Positions 1 through 9,285 of a stretch of 64,000 bases of DNA are shown piece after piece; positions within the stretch are counted from its first letter, which is position 1; each line of letters starts with the position of its first letter. The position numbers and the translations under genes were made by a program. The notes under the pieces were generated by a model that did no database searches, was not told the DNA's origin, and saw only the letters and a list, made by a program, of their open reading frames with translations. The DNA comes from Sphaerisporangium sp. TRM90804 (GTDB taxonomy: Bacteria > Actinomycetota > Actinomycetes > Streptosporangiales > Streptosporangiaceae), in the NCBI RefSeq assembly GCF_029846175.1, contig NZ_JARWAC010000007.1, positions 248,001-312,000 of the forward strand. The letters run 5' to 3'.

Positions 1-80
1 GCCGCGTCGTCCGCGGCCCACCGCACCGCGTCCGTCGCGGGGGCCGACCCGTCGACGGCCACCACGACGTGTCCGTTCAT
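1..80 (-). CDS. Universal stress protein (UspA fold), N-terminal fragment
   Basis: The gene runs off the left edge, leaving 26 residues from an ATG at 80. They read as the first beta strand and ATP-loop region of a UspA-type protein: a run of hydrophobic residues, then the VAVDGS signature, then DAVRWAADDA as the start of helix 1. An AAGGACGG ribosome site precedes the start. Such proteins bind ATP or act in stress and dormancy responses in the cytoplasm. The gene lies just downstream of an Rv1733c-like gene on the same strand, a pairing also seen among mycobacterial dormancy genes. The rest of the protein is not visible. Confidence 0.8.
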   Translation of the reverse strand, partial: MNGHVVVAVDGSAPATDAVRWAADDA

Positions 81-156
81 GCCCGTCCTTCCTCTCCGGG
101 GCCCGGCGGGCCGCGTCGCCCGCGTCGCCGAGCCGCCGGACACCCGGGCGGTCGCG

Positions 157-762
157 TCACGGCCGCCTCGGACCGCGCCATCGGTCGCGGATCGACGTCC
201 ACTCCTGCTCCCACTCGGCGTAGCGGCGGCGGTTCAGCATCCACCGGACGGCCGCCAGATTGAGGAACAGCACGGCGGCGGTGCCGGCGAAGACGCCGAA
301 TGCGGCCACCGTGGAGTCGGCGACCGTCTGCGCGTGCGTGCGCGGAGCGGACGCGGCGCGGCCGGTGGAGTCGACCCACATCTTCAAGGAGGATCCCGCA
401 CGCGCGTCCGCCGGCACCGACACCACGCCGATCCGCTCACGCCCGTCCGGGGTGTGCCACCTGGCCTTCGCCTGGACGCCGAGGATCGTGCCCTGCGCCG
501 CGGCCGTGCCGCCGCCGGCGGCGTCCTCCAGCAGGACCGCCGTCACCGAGTGCCGCGCGCCGGGGTCCGACCTCTCCATGGCGGCCCCGTGCCGGTAGAC
601 GGCCTGGCCCGCCAGCACGGCCGGCCAGACGCTCACCAGCACGGCGAGCAGGGTCGCCAGCAGGGCGACGGCCTCGATGCGGTCCGAGCGCCGGCGCAAG
701 GGATTGCGGTCGAACCGGTACCGGCGAACGCACCTCGTCGTCCACCTGACGAAGGCTCGCAT
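157..762 (-). CDS. Rv1733c-like two-helix membrane protein
   Basis: This 201-residue protein has an Arg-rich N terminus with the NPLRRRSDRIEA block typical of Rv1733c relatives. A first membrane helix lies near residues 29-55, a polar external domain of about 95 residues follows, and a second helix near 150-175 leads to a basic cytoplasmic tail. The ATG at 762 was chosen because GGGGAGGT sits just upstream; a longer reading exists but lacks a ribosome site. Function is unknown. In Mycobacterium tuberculosis Rv1733c belongs to the DosR dormancy regulon, and here the neighbour is a universal stress gene, so a hypoxia or stress role is inferred. Confidence 0.75.
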   Translation of the reverse strand: MRAFVRWTTRCVRRYRFDRNPLRRRSDRIEAVALLATLLAVLVSVWPAVLAGQAVYRHGAAMERSDPGARHSVTAVLLEDAAGGGTAAAQGTILGVQAKARWHTPDGRERIGVVSVPADARAGSSLKMWVDSTGRAASAPRTHAQTVADSTVAAFGVFAGTAAVLFLNLAAVRWMLNRRRYAEWEQEWTSIRDRWRGPRRP

Positions 763-1203
763 AGCGCACCTCCCCATCGGGGATTCTCCATCCAGACTCC
801 GGTACACCGGAGCCATAGGACAGGGTCTTGCGGCGCCTCGGAATGGGACCTTCGACCCTGCCTGACCTGCACTTTCACGCGTAGGGACGCCTACAACCAA
901 CGTACGGCCACCCGAGGCGGCGCGCATCCTCCCCCGGCTACCCGAGCCGCTTGCGTCACCGGCCGGGCGCGACTCGGCAAGCGCCGGTTAAAGCGGCGCG
1001 CGACCATCTCGAACGCGTGCAAAGACGGTTCGAGCGGGACCTCAGCCGGGAACGTGACAACGCCCTAAGCGCGATGGCGGCATGTTATGGATGTGGCCCA
1101 TGGGAGGATTACCAACCTTCGGGGAAACTGTGAAGTTTCCGGACATGCCGCTGTCGAACCTGCTAAGAAGATGCGCGGCAAGGTTATTACAGAGAGGGCC
1201 AGT
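763..1203. other. Intergenic region between divergent genes
   Basis: No credible gene is seen. The region should hold promoters for the Rv1733c-like gene and the acidic membrane protein. It contains a GGGAC/GACCC partial palindrome that may be a response-regulator site, listed separately. Confidence 0.6.
845..858. promoter_or_regulatory. Possible DevR/DosR-like box
   Basis: GGGACCTTCGACCC lies about 85 bases upstream of the Rv1733c-like start. It resembles the GGGAC-N4-GTCCC layout of actinobacterial DevR/DosR sites, but the right half is imperfect (GACCC rather than GTCCC). The link rests mainly on the gene context. Confidence 0.3.
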
Positions 1204-2130
1204 ATGGACCGCGACGGCATGCCGAGATCCCACGACGAGGATCCTCTGAAGCAGACCGGTCCCTTGGGGATTGAGTGGCACAACGAGCCCGAGCGCCCGG
1301 GCGGCGACGTGCTGTCCGACGGATGGACACCGGGGCAGGAGACCGCGCACACCCACAGCGACGACTCCCTGGAGTTCGAGCGTCCGGACTACGACCGGCC
1401 CGAGGACCACGACCGCCCCGAGGACTACGAGCACGAGGGCCGCCCGGGCGATCCGGACGACGACTACGAGGGCACCGTCACCCACGCCCGGCTCGACGAG
1501 GAGCCGTGGGACCCCGACGGCGAGCACGACCCCGAGACCGAGTCCGAGGCCCGCCGCGGCTTCCTGGGCTCGGGCTGGACGGGCGAGCAGGACGCCGAGG
1601 AGGAGAACAAGAGCCAGAACCGGCGGCTCATCCTCGCCATGGTCGCCATCGTCGTGCTGGCGGTCGCCGGAGGATGGATCGTCTCCTCCTCGGTCGGCTC
1701 CCAGCCCGAGGCCGCGTGCGCCACGCCCGGCGCCTGCGCCCCGACGAGCGGGCCCGAGCCCACCCTCTCCGACATCCCCACGGATGAGGAGCCCGCCACC
1801 GACCCGGCGCTCGACCCCACCCCCACGCCCGGGGCGACGACCGCCTCCCCCGCCGAGACGGCCGCCGCGGTGCCGGACGGATCGCGGTCGCGTGCGCCGG
1901 AGGACGAGCCCTCGGCCTCGGCCCAGCCGACGCGCACCCGGGAGCGCTCGCCGGAGCAGGACCCGCCGGCCGAGAACCGCCCGCGGCAGCAGGACCCGGA
2001 GTTCCAGGACGACCCCAGCTCGCCCCCGGCCCCGACGCCCACGACGGCCCCGCCGACGACGCAGCCTCCGCAGCCGACGCCGACCCAGACCCAGGAAGAC
2101 AACGGCGGCCTGCTCGACTGGCTCTTCTGA
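1204..2130 (+). CDS. Acidic membrane protein with Pro/Thr-rich external tail
   Basis: The product has 308 residues. The first 135 are very acidic and hydrophilic, rich in Asp, Glu, Pro and Arg with repeated RPEDHDRPEDY-like motifs. A single membrane helix lies near residues 142-163, followed by an external tail rich in Pro, Thr, Ser and Glu that ends in GGLLDWLF. The start at 1204 follows GAGAGGG; an earlier ATG at 1087 adds 39 unlikely residues. It has the look of a low-complexity cell-envelope protein with a disordered cytoplasmic part. No family is recognised. It converges on the CopD-CtaG gene 58 bases away. Confidence 0.7.
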   Translation: MDRDGMPRSHDEDPLKQTGPLGIEWHNEPERPGGDVLSDGWTPGQETAHTHSDDSLEFERPDYDRPEDHDRPEDYEHEGRPGDPDDDYEGTVTHARLDEEPWDPDGEHDPETESEARRGFLGSGWTGEQDAEEENKSQNRRLILAMVAIVVLAVAGGWIVSSSVGSQPEAACATPGACAPTSGPEPTLSDIPTDEEPATDPALDPTPTPGATTASPAETAAAVPDGSRSRAPEDEPSASAQPTRTRERSPEQDPPAENRPRQQDPEFQDDPSSPPAPTPTTAPPTTQPPQPTPTQTQEDNGGLLDWLF

Positions 2131-2188
2131 GCCGCACCCGGCCCACCCGGCCCGCCCGCCCGATCGAGGGCGCGGCGGGCCCTTCGGC

Positions 2189-4048
2189 CTAGTCGGTCAC
2201 GCTCGCGGGAGAGGGCGCGTCGGCGGGCGCCACGCGTTCGCTCCCGCGACGGGCCAGGGTGATCCCCAGCAGCACGGCGATCGTCACGGCGGCCGGGACC
2301 ACCCCGATCAGCACGCCGGTCCGCTGGTCGGGTACCCGGTCCGGAGCCCACGGGATCGCCAGGGCCTCGTACCAGCCCTGCCCCTGGATCGGGCCGAACA
2401 GGAGCACCAGGCCCACCCACACCTGGAGGGCCAGCGCCCCCAGCAGCATGCGGATCCGGGTGACCCGGCCGATCGCCACCGGCAGCGGGCCCAGGCCCAG
2501 CGCGACGCAGAAGAACCACGTCGCGGAGGCCACCAGCACGAGCTGGGCGACCAGTCGCACGGCCAGGCTCGACTGGGCCGGGTCGAACAGCGGGGCCACG
2601 TACAGCAGCAGGTAGGGCACCGCGTAGACGGCCAACGCCGCCGCCGGGTGCGCGAGCCTCGCCGTGACCGGGCCCGCGGCGAGCCGCCGGCTGAGCGGCA
2701 TCGCCTCGTGGAGGGGCGCCAGCGGGACGCCGAGGGCGAGCAGCGCGGGGCCGACCGCGCCGAGCAGCGTGTACTGCAGCGCCTGCACGGAGAACACCGC
2801 GGGCCCGTACGCCGCGACGCCTCCCGACGCGCCGTACAGAAGCACCAGCAGGCCCGCGAGGGCTGCGACCGTGCGCCCGACGGGCCACGTCTCGCCCCGC
2901 CGGGTCAGGCGCCGCACGCCCGTCAGGTACGCGGCCGCGACGCCGGCGACGGCCAGGACCGCGACGGGGTCGAGCCGGATCTCGGTCAGCACCCGCCACG
3001 GGGTCATGGCGGGCAGCGCGTAGCCGAGCAGCTCGTGCTGGCCGTGCACCTCCCCCGCGCGCGGGGGAGGTGTGCGCGACAGCGCGACGGCGAGCGCGAC
3101 CGTGCAGGTCATCACGCCGATCTCCACGGCGGCGAGCCGCAGGAAGGGCCGGGACGCAGTACCGGCCTCCAGAGCTGCGATGGTCGCGCGGCGGTGGCGG
3201 AGGCCGAACCAGCCCAGCGCGACCAGCGCGGCCATCTTGCCGAGCACCAGCAGCCCGTAGCGTGACTGCCAGAACTCCGGCAGGCCGCCGAGCCGGACCC
3301 AGGCGTTGACCAGCCCTGAGAAACCCACGGCGACGAAGCAGCACAGCGCGAGGGCGCTGAACCGGCGCACCGCGACGGTCAGGCCGGGCGCGCCGCGCAG
3401 CAGGGTCACCAGCCCGAACAGGCCGCCTGCCCACAGGGTCACCGCGGCGATGTGCACCATGAGACTGGAGACGGCGAGGTTGTGGTCCGCCGCCGACGCC
3501 GAGTGGCCGACGTACGCGGGCGGCAGCACCGCCAGCACCGCGACGACCAGCAGCAGCGCCCTGCCCCAGGTGCCCAGCGTGAGCGAGGTCGCGGCCGCCA
3601 CCAGCAGCGCGACCAGCGTCACCAGCAGGAACGCCTGCCCCTGCGGGACCTCCAGCCCGAAGGTGGTCAGGAACCCCGACGCCAGCGCCTCGTCCAGCGG
3701 CAGGCCGAGCAGGTCGGAGAGGGTCAGCAGCGCGGTGAGCACGGCGGCGCCCGCCCATCCGACCGCCCACAGGCCCGCGGCGCGGGTGACGCGGTGCCGG
3801 GTCTCGCCGTCGTCGGTCAGCACCACGGCGGTCAGCAGGATCCCGATCGTCACGACCGCGCAGACGTCGTGGAAGGCCCGGACCAGCGGGAGCCCGAGCG
3901 TGGTGAGGGTGCCGGCCGAGGGCAGGCCGGGGATCTCGGGCCTCGGCCATGCGCCGCCGAACCACATCGCTCCCACCAGCACGCCGAGCGCCACGACGAC
4001 GGTGAGGGTGACGTACACGGCGGGGCGTTGTCGTGGAGGGGTCGTCAT
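2189..4048 (-). CDS. CopD-CtaG fusion membrane protein (copper handling, cytochrome oxidase assembly)
   Basis: This 619-residue polytopic protein joins two domains. The first half, to about residue 330, resembles CopD, with about eight hydrophobic segments and the SASAADHNLA region. The second half resembles the caa3-type CtaG assembly factor, with APLHEAMPLSRRL and many membrane helices. CopD proteins move copper across the membrane and CtaG helps insert copper into cytochrome c oxidase. The fusion is known in actinomycetes. The ATG at 4048 follows GCAGGAGT. A SURF1 gene for the same oxidase pathway lies at 27.8 kb. Confidence 0.85.
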   Translation of the reverse strand: MTTPPRQRPAVYVTLTVVVALGVLVGAMWFGGAWPRPEIPGLPSAGTLTTLGLPLVRAFHDVCAVVTIGILLTAVVLTDDGETRHRVTRAAGLWAVGWAGAAVLTALLTLSDLLGLPLDEALASGFLTTFGLEVPQGQAFLLVTLVALLVAAATSLTLGTWGRALLLVVAVLAVLPPAYVGHSASAADHNLAVSSLMVHIAAVTLWAGGLFGLVTLLRGAPGLTVAVRRFSALALCCFVAVGFSGLVNAWVRLGGLPEFWQSRYGLLVLGKMAALVALGWFGLRHRRATIAALEAGTASRPFLRLAAVEIGVMTCTVALAVALSRTPPPRAGEVHGQHELLGYALPAMTPWRVLTEIRLDPVAVLAVAGVAAAYLTGVRRLTRRGETWPVGRTVAALAGLLVLLYGASGGVAAYGPAVFSVQALQYTLLGAVGPALLALGVPLAPLHEAMPLSRRLAAGPVTARLAHPAAALAVYAVPYLLLYVAPLFDPAQSSLAVRLVAQLVLVASATWFFCVALGLGPLPVAIGRVTRIRMLLGALALQVWVGLVLLFGPIQGQGWYEALAIPWAPDRVPDQRTGVLIGVVPAAVTIAVLLGITLARRGSERVAPADAPSPASVTD

Positions 4049-4360
4049 ACTCCTGCTTCCTCGCTTAGGACCGCACGGTGCCGAATTTCCCACCCTTGAT
4101 CAAGTATGTCGCTACATCCCGAAAGTGGCGAGATACCTCTTTTACCGAACCAGACTGCCGCAAGGTGACCCGGCTGACCGGAAACACCGGCTCCCGGCGG
4201 AGGCACAGGGGTGGCCCTCTCGGTCGACTTCGCGTACGGAACCCGCGTTTTAGCTGGTCATGGGCTGAACCCGGGCATCGGCAGGCTCCGCCGCGCGTTT
4301 ATCCGCCCCCGCACCGGACAGTGCCTTGAGTGAAAGAACCGCTCTGCGAAGGAGAGCATC
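4049..4360. other. Intergenic region upstream of csbD-like and copD-ctaG genes
   Basis: No gene is supported. The region is noticeably less GC-rich than the flanks around 4090-4160, as expected for divergent promoters. No operator could be identified with confidence. Confidence 0.5.
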
Positions 4361-4558
4361 ATGGGCGCGGACGACAAGGTTTCCAACAAGGCCGAAGAGC
4401 TCAAGGGCAAGGCCAAGCAGGGTGTGGGCGACCTGACCGACGACGACCGTCTCAGGGCCGAAGGCGAGGCCGACGAGTCGAAGGGCAAGCTCAAGCAGGC
4501 CGGCGAGCGGGTGAAGGACGCCGCCAAGAACGTCAAGGACGCCGTCACCAAGGACTAG
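4361..4558 (+). CDS. CsbD-family stress protein
   Basis: The 65-residue product is highly charged and Lys/Asp/Glu/Ala-rich, with the family pattern: NKAEELKGKAKQ early, DDRLRAEGEADE in the middle and a KQAGERVKDAAK repeat at the end. CsbD proteins are small helical cytoplasmic stress proteins, under SigB in Bacillus; their biochemical role is unknown. The start follows GCGAAGGAGAGC. A long perfect stem-loop directly downstream suggests a strong, single-gene transcript. Confidence 0.9.
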   Translation: MGADDKVSNKAEELKGKAKQGVGDLTDDDRLRAEGEADESKGKLKQAGERVKDAAKNVKDAVTKD

Positions 4559-4569
4559 GCATCCGGCGA

Positions 4570-4622
4570 AACGCCGTCGCGGCGGGCCCCTCTCCACTGA
4601 GGGGGCCCGCCGCGACGGCGTT
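4570..4622. terminator. Stem-loop terminator after csbD-like gene
   Basis: A perfect 21-bp inverted repeat (4570-4590 with 4602-4622) encloses an 11-base loop. It lies 11 bases after the CsbD stop and 17 bases from the end of the converging RraA-like gene, so it can serve both strands. There is no long T run, as is usual in high-GC actinomycetes. Confidence 0.85.
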
Positions 4623-4638
4623 CACACGTCCCCACCCG

Positions 4639-5304
4639 TCACGGGGCGCCGCGGTCCTCCTCGCCCGCCGGGCGGACGGACGCCGAACGCCGCAGCTTGG
4701 CGACCGTGTCGGCCTTGTGCCGGTAGGCCTCGGCGAGCGTGGCCCCCTCGCGCAGGGCCGTGACGACGTCCTCCTCGGCCTCCGCGTAGGCGTAGGAGTC
4801 GTCCAGCACGTCCGTGGACGGCAGGGCGACCACACCCGCGCCGTCCATGACGATGAACGTGTCCTCGTCCACGATCACGCCGGCGATCTCCACCGGGTCC
4901 CCCACGGAGGCGACGCGCACGGCGGCCCCCGGGCCGGCCGTCGCCTCGTACAGGGCCCAGACCGGCAGGCCGAGGTCACGGAAGGCGTTCACGTCCCGCA
5001 CCCCGCCCTCCACCAGCAGGCCGGCGGCGTGCCTGGCCAGTGCGGCACGGGTGAGGATCTCTCCCCACACCGCCCCGGCCGCCGCCTGGGCGCCCGCCAG
5101 GACGAGTACCCGGTCACGCAGGTCCTCGTCGAGCACGGCGCGCAGCGGCTCCAGATCGTCGTCCGGGCCCGGGGCGAGCCGCACGGTGCGCGCCCTCCCG
5201 ATGAGGCCCATCGTCGGATGTATGGGGCGCAGTGGGGGGCTGAGCCACCCGCTGAGCCCTCGTAGTTGCAGGACGTCCGCGATCGCGGTGGTAGGCGGAA
5301 CCAC
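4639..5304 (-). CDS. RraA-like protein
   Basis: The 221-residue protein has the RraA/demethylmenaquinone-methyltransferase-like fold: GRARTVRLAPG near the N terminus, GAVWGEILTRAALARHAAGLLVEGGVRD in the middle with the GG/RD motif of the active cleft, and VGDPVEIAGVIVDEDTFIV. Members include RNase E regulators and HMG or 4-oxaloacetate-type aldolases, which need the GGxxRD Arg/Asp pair, present here. The GTG at 5304 was chosen for the AAGAGGTG ribosome site. The actual substrate cannot be told. The C terminus is longer and more charged than in E. coli RraA. Confidence 0.75.
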   Translation of the reverse strand: MVPPTTAIADVLQLRGLSGWLSPPLRPIHPTMGLIGRARTVRLAPGPDDDLEPLRAVLDEDLRDRVLVLAGAQAAAGAVWGEILTRAALARHAAGLLVEGGVRDVNAFRDLGLPVWALYEATAGPGAAVRVASVGDPVEIAGVIVDEDTFIVMDGAGVVALPSTDVLDDSYAYAEAEEDVVTALREGATLAEAYRHKADTVAKLRRSASVRPAGEEDRGAP

Positions 5305-5611
5305 GGATCGATCACCTCTTAGAGAGATTTCTGGTCTTTCCCGACCAACCTGAGGACGGTGGCCCTCGGCTCGATCATCCGGGCCCGGCGCCGCCTTAGT
5401 AAACACGGCTACACGAGACGGCCGAACCGGAGGCCACGACCGGCGTACGCCGCCGACGGGCCCGGAGCGGCGACGGCCGACGGTGAGGGCACTTCACGGC
5501 GGCGGCCCGGATTCTGACGATCACCAAGGTGACACAGCACACCCGTCGCCTGCACGGAAACGGAGGAAAGCGACAGCCGCCCGGCGACCTCGCCGGCCGC
5601 GGAGCGGCGGG

Positions 5612-6064
5612 TCACTCGCTCCAGAGCGTGCGGACCTCCTCGAACACCCTCTGGTCGTGGGAGATCTCGACGACGTTGCCGTCGGGGTCCTTGAGCGCGC
5701 ACACGTACCCCACCGGCGGTGGCAGCTCCATCGGCTCCCAGTGCAGGCAGCCCAGCTCGCGGCCGCGCGCGGCGGCCGCGTCGACGTCCTCGCGGCTCGG
5801 CACCTCCATGCCCAGGTGGGCGAACGGGGCGAGCTGCGGCTGCCTGACGCCCCTGGCCTCGGCGAACTCGACCAGGACCAGCACGAAGGGGGTCTCCACC
5901 TGTTTGTCGTTGGACAACCAGGCGTTGCGCCCGTCCTTGTCGTGGTGGGTGGAGACCACCACCAGCGGCGTCAGGGTCGTGTAGAACTCGACGGCCGCGT
6001 CCAGGTCGGAGCTGGGCAGCGCGACGTGCGTCCAGCGCGCCTCCGTGAGCTTTCTGCCGAGCAT
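5612..6064 (-). CDS. VOC (glyoxalase-fold) family protein
   Basis: The 150-residue protein has one vicinal oxygen chelate unit. WTHVALPSSDLDAAVEFYTTL is the first beta-alpha module, HLGMEVPSREDVDAAAARG the second half and YVCALKDPDGNVVEISHDQ the terminal metal-ligand strand. His near the N terminus, the central His and the Glu of VVEIS are likely metal ligands. Such proteins include glyoxalase I, dioxygenases and fosfomycin or bleomycin resistance proteins; the substrate is unknown. The start at 6064 follows AGGGAGG. It is divergent from the acyltransferase. Confidence 0.85.
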   Translation of the reverse strand: MLGRKLTEARWTHVALPSSDLDAAVEFYTTLTPLVVVSTHHDKDGRNAWLSNDKQVETPFVLVLVEFAEARGVRQPQLAPFAHLGMEVPSREDVDAAAARGRELGCLHWEPMELPPPVGYVCALKDPDGNVVEISHDQRVFEEVRTLWSE

Positions 6065-6237
6065 CGAAGCCTCCCTGAGCCCTCGGCCGCCGCCCGCCGG
6101 TGCGCTCGGGCGCCCTTCCAGTCTGCGCCACGGCACCGCCTCCCGGCACCCGCCTCGACGGATGCGCAAAAGGGAGAAATCACCCTTAATGTGACTCGGT
6201 GCTAATAGATCCAGGGTTACGGGGTAGGGCGGGGCAA

Positions 6238-7560
6238 ATGTCCGTCGCGACCCGATCCGCCCCTCCGGCACCACCCGCGCTCGTCACCCGCCAGTCCTGG
6301 CTCGACGCGCTCCGCGGCGTCGCCGCCCTGGTGGTGGTGTTCGAGCACTCCCTGGACGCCCTCCTGCCGGAGGTCCGCGGCACGGTGAGCCCGTGGTTCG
6401 ACTTCGGCCAGTACGGCGTGCTGGTGTTCTTCCTGGTCAGCGGCTACGTCATCCCCATCTCGCTCGAAAGGCGCGGCGACGTCCGCGGCTTCTGGATCAC
6501 CCGGTTCTTCCGCCTGTACCCGCTGTGGGCGCTGGCCGCGGCGCTCGGCGTCGGCTTCGCCCTGGCCGGGGTCTACACCCCGCTCTCGGACCAGGCCGAG
6601 CGCGAACCGTGGGTGGCCGCCCTGGCCCACCTCACCATGCTCCAGGACCTGTTCCAGGTCCCCAGCGTCGTGAACGTCTTCTGGACCCTCTCGTACGAGA
6701 TGGCCTTCTACCTGCTGGTCACCGCGATGTTCCTGCTCGGCGCCCGCCGCGCCGGCACCGGGACCTCGGTGACGCTCGCCGGGTGCGCGCTGGTCGCCGG
6801 CGCGCTGGTGCCGGCCGGCCTGCTCTCCCGCTCGTTCGGCACCGGCCCGGTGGTGGTCGCCATGACGGTGACGATGGTGGCCGCCGGGATCGCCGCCGTC
6901 CTGGGCGCCGGCCGGCCCACGCGGGCGCGCGGCGCCGCGGTGCTCGCGGTGGCCGCGCTCGCGCTCGTCGTCCTCAACAGCAGGGTGGGGGCCTGGCAGA
7001 GCCTGATCATCCTGGCGACGATGTTCGGCGGCACCGCGATCCACCGCGTCGAGCGCTCGGCGGGAGGTGCGTGGGCGCTGTGGGCCATGCCGCTGGTGCC
7101 GGCCCTGTCGGTGGCCGCGGCCGTCCTGCACGGCCCGGGCTGGGGGATGACCGAGGCCGGGCAGCAGGCGTTCAAGTGGGGCTGGTCGACCGCCGTGGTC
7201 GCGGCCTGGCTGACCTTCGCCGCCGGGCTCGCGCTGCGCCACCGCGCCGTCTCGCCGGTGCTCGCCTGGCTGGGCCTGACGAGCTACTCCCTCTACCTGC
7301 TCCACCCCCTGGTGCTCCAGGTGATCAGGAGGGTCACCGGGGACGCGGCGCAGATGCCGCTCACCGGGCGACTGCTGTGGGAGGCGGTCTTCTTCGCGCT
7401 CGTGATCGGCGCCGCGGCGCTCGGGTACCGCTTCGTGGAACGCCCCGCGCAGCGCCTCGGCCGCCGCCTCGCGTCCCCGGCCCCGTCCCCTCACGCGCCT
7501 CCGGACGTGCGCCCGGACCCGCCGCGGGCCGAGCGATGGCGGGCACGCCACCCGTACTGA
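6238..7560 (+). CDS. Acyltransferase 3 family membrane protein
   Basis: The 440-residue protein begins with the family signature SWLDALRGVAALVVVFEHS, in which the Arg and the His are the conserved catalytic-type pair. GVLVFFLVSGYVI follows, then FWITRFFRLYPLW and about ten hydrophobic segments; it ends in YRFVERPAQRLGRRL. These enzymes move acyl groups onto cell-surface sugars, peptidoglycan, lipids or antibiotics. The start at 6238 follows GGGCGGGG; another ATG at 6199 would add 13 residues. The next gene is an LCP glycopolymer ligase, which suggests envelope work, though they may be separate units. Confidence 0.85.
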   Translation: MSVATRSAPPAPPALVTRQSWLDALRGVAALVVVFEHSLDALLPEVRGTVSPWFDFGQYGVLVFFLVSGYVIPISLERRGDVRGFWITRFFRLYPLWALAAALGVGFALAGVYTPLSDQAEREPWVAALAHLTMLQDLFQVPSVVNVFWTLSYEMAFYLLVTAMFLLGARRAGTGTSVTLAGCALVAGALVPAGLLSRSFGTGPVVVAMTVTMVAAGIAAVLGAGRPTRARGAAVLAVAALALVVLNSRVGAWQSLIILATMFGGTAIHRVERSAGGAWALWAMPLVPALSVAAAVLHGPGWGMTEAGQQAFKWGWSTAVVAAWLTFAAGLALRHRAVSPVLAWLGLTSYSLYLLHPLVLQVIRRVTGDAAQMPLTGRLLWEAVFFALVIGAAALGYRFVERPAQRLGRRLASPAPSPHAPPDVRPDPPRAERWRARHPY

Positions 7561-7564
7561 CCAC

Positions 7565-7581
7565 GGGAAATCCGGATTCCC
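7565..7581. promoter_or_regulatory. Near-perfect 17-base palindrome upstream of LCP gene
   Basis: GGGAAATCCGGATTCCC lies just after the acyltransferase stop and about 140 bases upstream of the LCP start. It is symmetric about ATCCGGAT with one extra A. A TAGACT -10-like hexamer follows at 7624. It could be an operator or a short stem; nothing identifies the protein. Confidence 0.3.
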
Positions 7582-7718
7582 TGTGAATAGTCCGACAGTA
7601 GGCCCCAAACTTCCCCGGCGTGGCTAGACTGGCTCGCGGCTTGCCGGGCGGGTGGATCCGGCGCCTGGAGTCGGCGCGTGGCCTCGGGTCACCAGCCCTG
7701 GCCATTTCCGTGGGGACG

Positions 7719-9152
7719 ATGAACGGCGGGCTCGTCGAGACGCGCACAGCCCGGCCCGTGGACGACGGATCCGCGGACCGGCCCAGCGCGGGCAGGTGGT
7801 GGAAGCCGTGGCTGTGGTGCCTGGTGGCCGCGGTCGCGGGCGTCGCGGTCGCGGGCGGCGGCACCCTCGTCGGCGCCTACGCCACGCTGAACAACAACAT
7901 CAAGCACATCGGCGTCGACGCCGATGACCTCGGAGCGCGCCCGGTCAAGACGACCAAGGCGCTGAACATCCTCATCGTGGGCTCCGACACCCGCGCCGGC
8001 GCGAACCTGAAGTACGGCCACCGCGAGCCGGGCGAGCGCACCGACACGATCATCCTCGCCCACCTGTCGCCGGGCAGCGACAACGCCCTGCTCATCAGCT
8101 TCCCGCGTGACTCACTCGTCCAGCTCCCCGCCTGCCCGCCCCGCCGGGGCAAGCCCGGGCAGCGCCCGCACACCGGCATGATCAACGAGTCGTTCAACTT
8201 CGGCGGCATCGGCTGCACCTGGAAGACCGTCGAGACACTCACCGGCATCCACATCGACCACTACGTCAAGATCGACTTCACCGGCTTCAAGAGCATGGTG
8301 AACGCGCTCGGCGGCGTCGAGATCTGCGTGCCGAAGGCGATCGACGACAAGAAGGCCCTGCTGCGGCTGCCCGCCGGCAGGCAGACCGTCAAGGGGGAGC
8401 AGGCGCTCGGCTACGTGCGCGCCCGCTACAGCCTCGGCGACGGCTCCGACATCGGGCGCATCCAGCGGCAGCAGATGTTCATCGCCTCGATGGCCAAGAA
8501 GGCGATGAGCGGCGCCACCCTCGCCGACCCCGCCCGGCTGTTCGGCTTCCTGGACGCGGCCACCAAGTCGGTGACCACCGACCCGCAGCTCACCGTGGGC
8601 GTGATGAAGGACCTGGCGACGAGCGCCCAGGGGCTGGCGGCCGGCGACATCCGGTTCGTCACCACCCCGTGGCGGTACTCCCTGACCTGGCCGGGTCGCG
8701 TCGAGTGGGTGCAGCCGCAGGCCAGGCGGCTGTTCCACCTCGTCGCGACCGACACCACCCTCAAGGGCTCGCAGATCAGGACCGGCCGCCAGGGCAAGGT
8801 GCCCAAGTCGACGGTGGAGGTCGTGGTCCAGAACGGCACCGCGCGGGCCGGGCTGGCGCGCCAGGTCGCCGCCGACCTGGAGCGGCGCGGCTACCACGTC
8901 GTCCACGTGGGCGACACCAAGCGCAAGCCGTACCCGAAGACGCTGGTCAGGTACTCGGCCAACGGCCAGGCGAAGGTCCCCACCCTGGCGGGCGACCTGC
9001 TGACCTCCCGCCCCAGCCTGGTCGCGAGCGCCACGACGCCCCGGCTGGTGCTGGTGATCGGATCCGACTGGAAGGGGCTCAAGCCCGCCCCGATGTCCGA
9101 CACCGACCTCAAGGGCATCGACGCCACCCAGGACTCCTGCTCGGGAAGCTGA
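7719..9152 (+). CDS. LytR-CpsA-Psr (LCP) family transferase with LytR_C domain
   Basis: The 477-residue protein has a membrane anchor near residues 25-50, then the LCP catalytic domain: NILIVGSDTRAG, RTDTIILAH, ISFPRDSLV with the conserved Arg and Asp that bind the polyprenyl-pyrophosphate substrate, INESFNFGG and YVRARYSLGDGSDIGRIQRQQ. A LytR_C domain begins near residue 365 (VEVVVQNGTARAGLA). LCP enzymes attach teichoic acid or arabinogalactan-like polymers to peptidoglycan outside the cell. The ATG at 7719 follows GTGGGGAC. Confidence 0.9.
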   Translation: MNGGLVETRTARPVDDGSADRPSAGRWWKPWLWCLVAAVAGVAVAGGGTLVGAYATLNNNIKHIGVDADDLGARPVKTTKALNILIVGSDTRAGANLKYGHREPGERTDTIILAHLSPGSDNALLISFPRDSLVQLPACPPRRGKPGQRPHTGMINESFNFGGIGCTWKTVETLTGIHIDHYVKIDFTGFKSMVNALGGVEICVPKAIDDKKALLRLPAGRQTVKGEQALGYVRARYSLGDGSDIGRIQRQQMFIASMAKKAMSGATLADPARLFGFLDAATKSVTTDPQLTVGVMKDLATSAQGLAAGDIRFVTTPWRYSLTWPGRVEWVQPQARRLFHLVATDTTLKGSQIRTGRQGKVPKSTVEVVVQNGTARAGLARQVAADLERRGYHVVHVGDTKRKPYPKTLVRYSANGQAKVPTLAGDLLTSRPSLVASATTPRLVLVIGSDWKGLKPAPMSDTDLKGIDATQDSCSGS

Positions 9153-9285
9153 CCCGCTTCAGTGCATTCCGGGCACTCCGGGGGTACGGAACCGGACATG
9201 CGTTACTTGCTTTCCGTTACCGGACGAGTACCGTACGCACTGCGTGCGGTCCGGGGGCAGGGGCGTCACACGAGGGCGGTGAACG

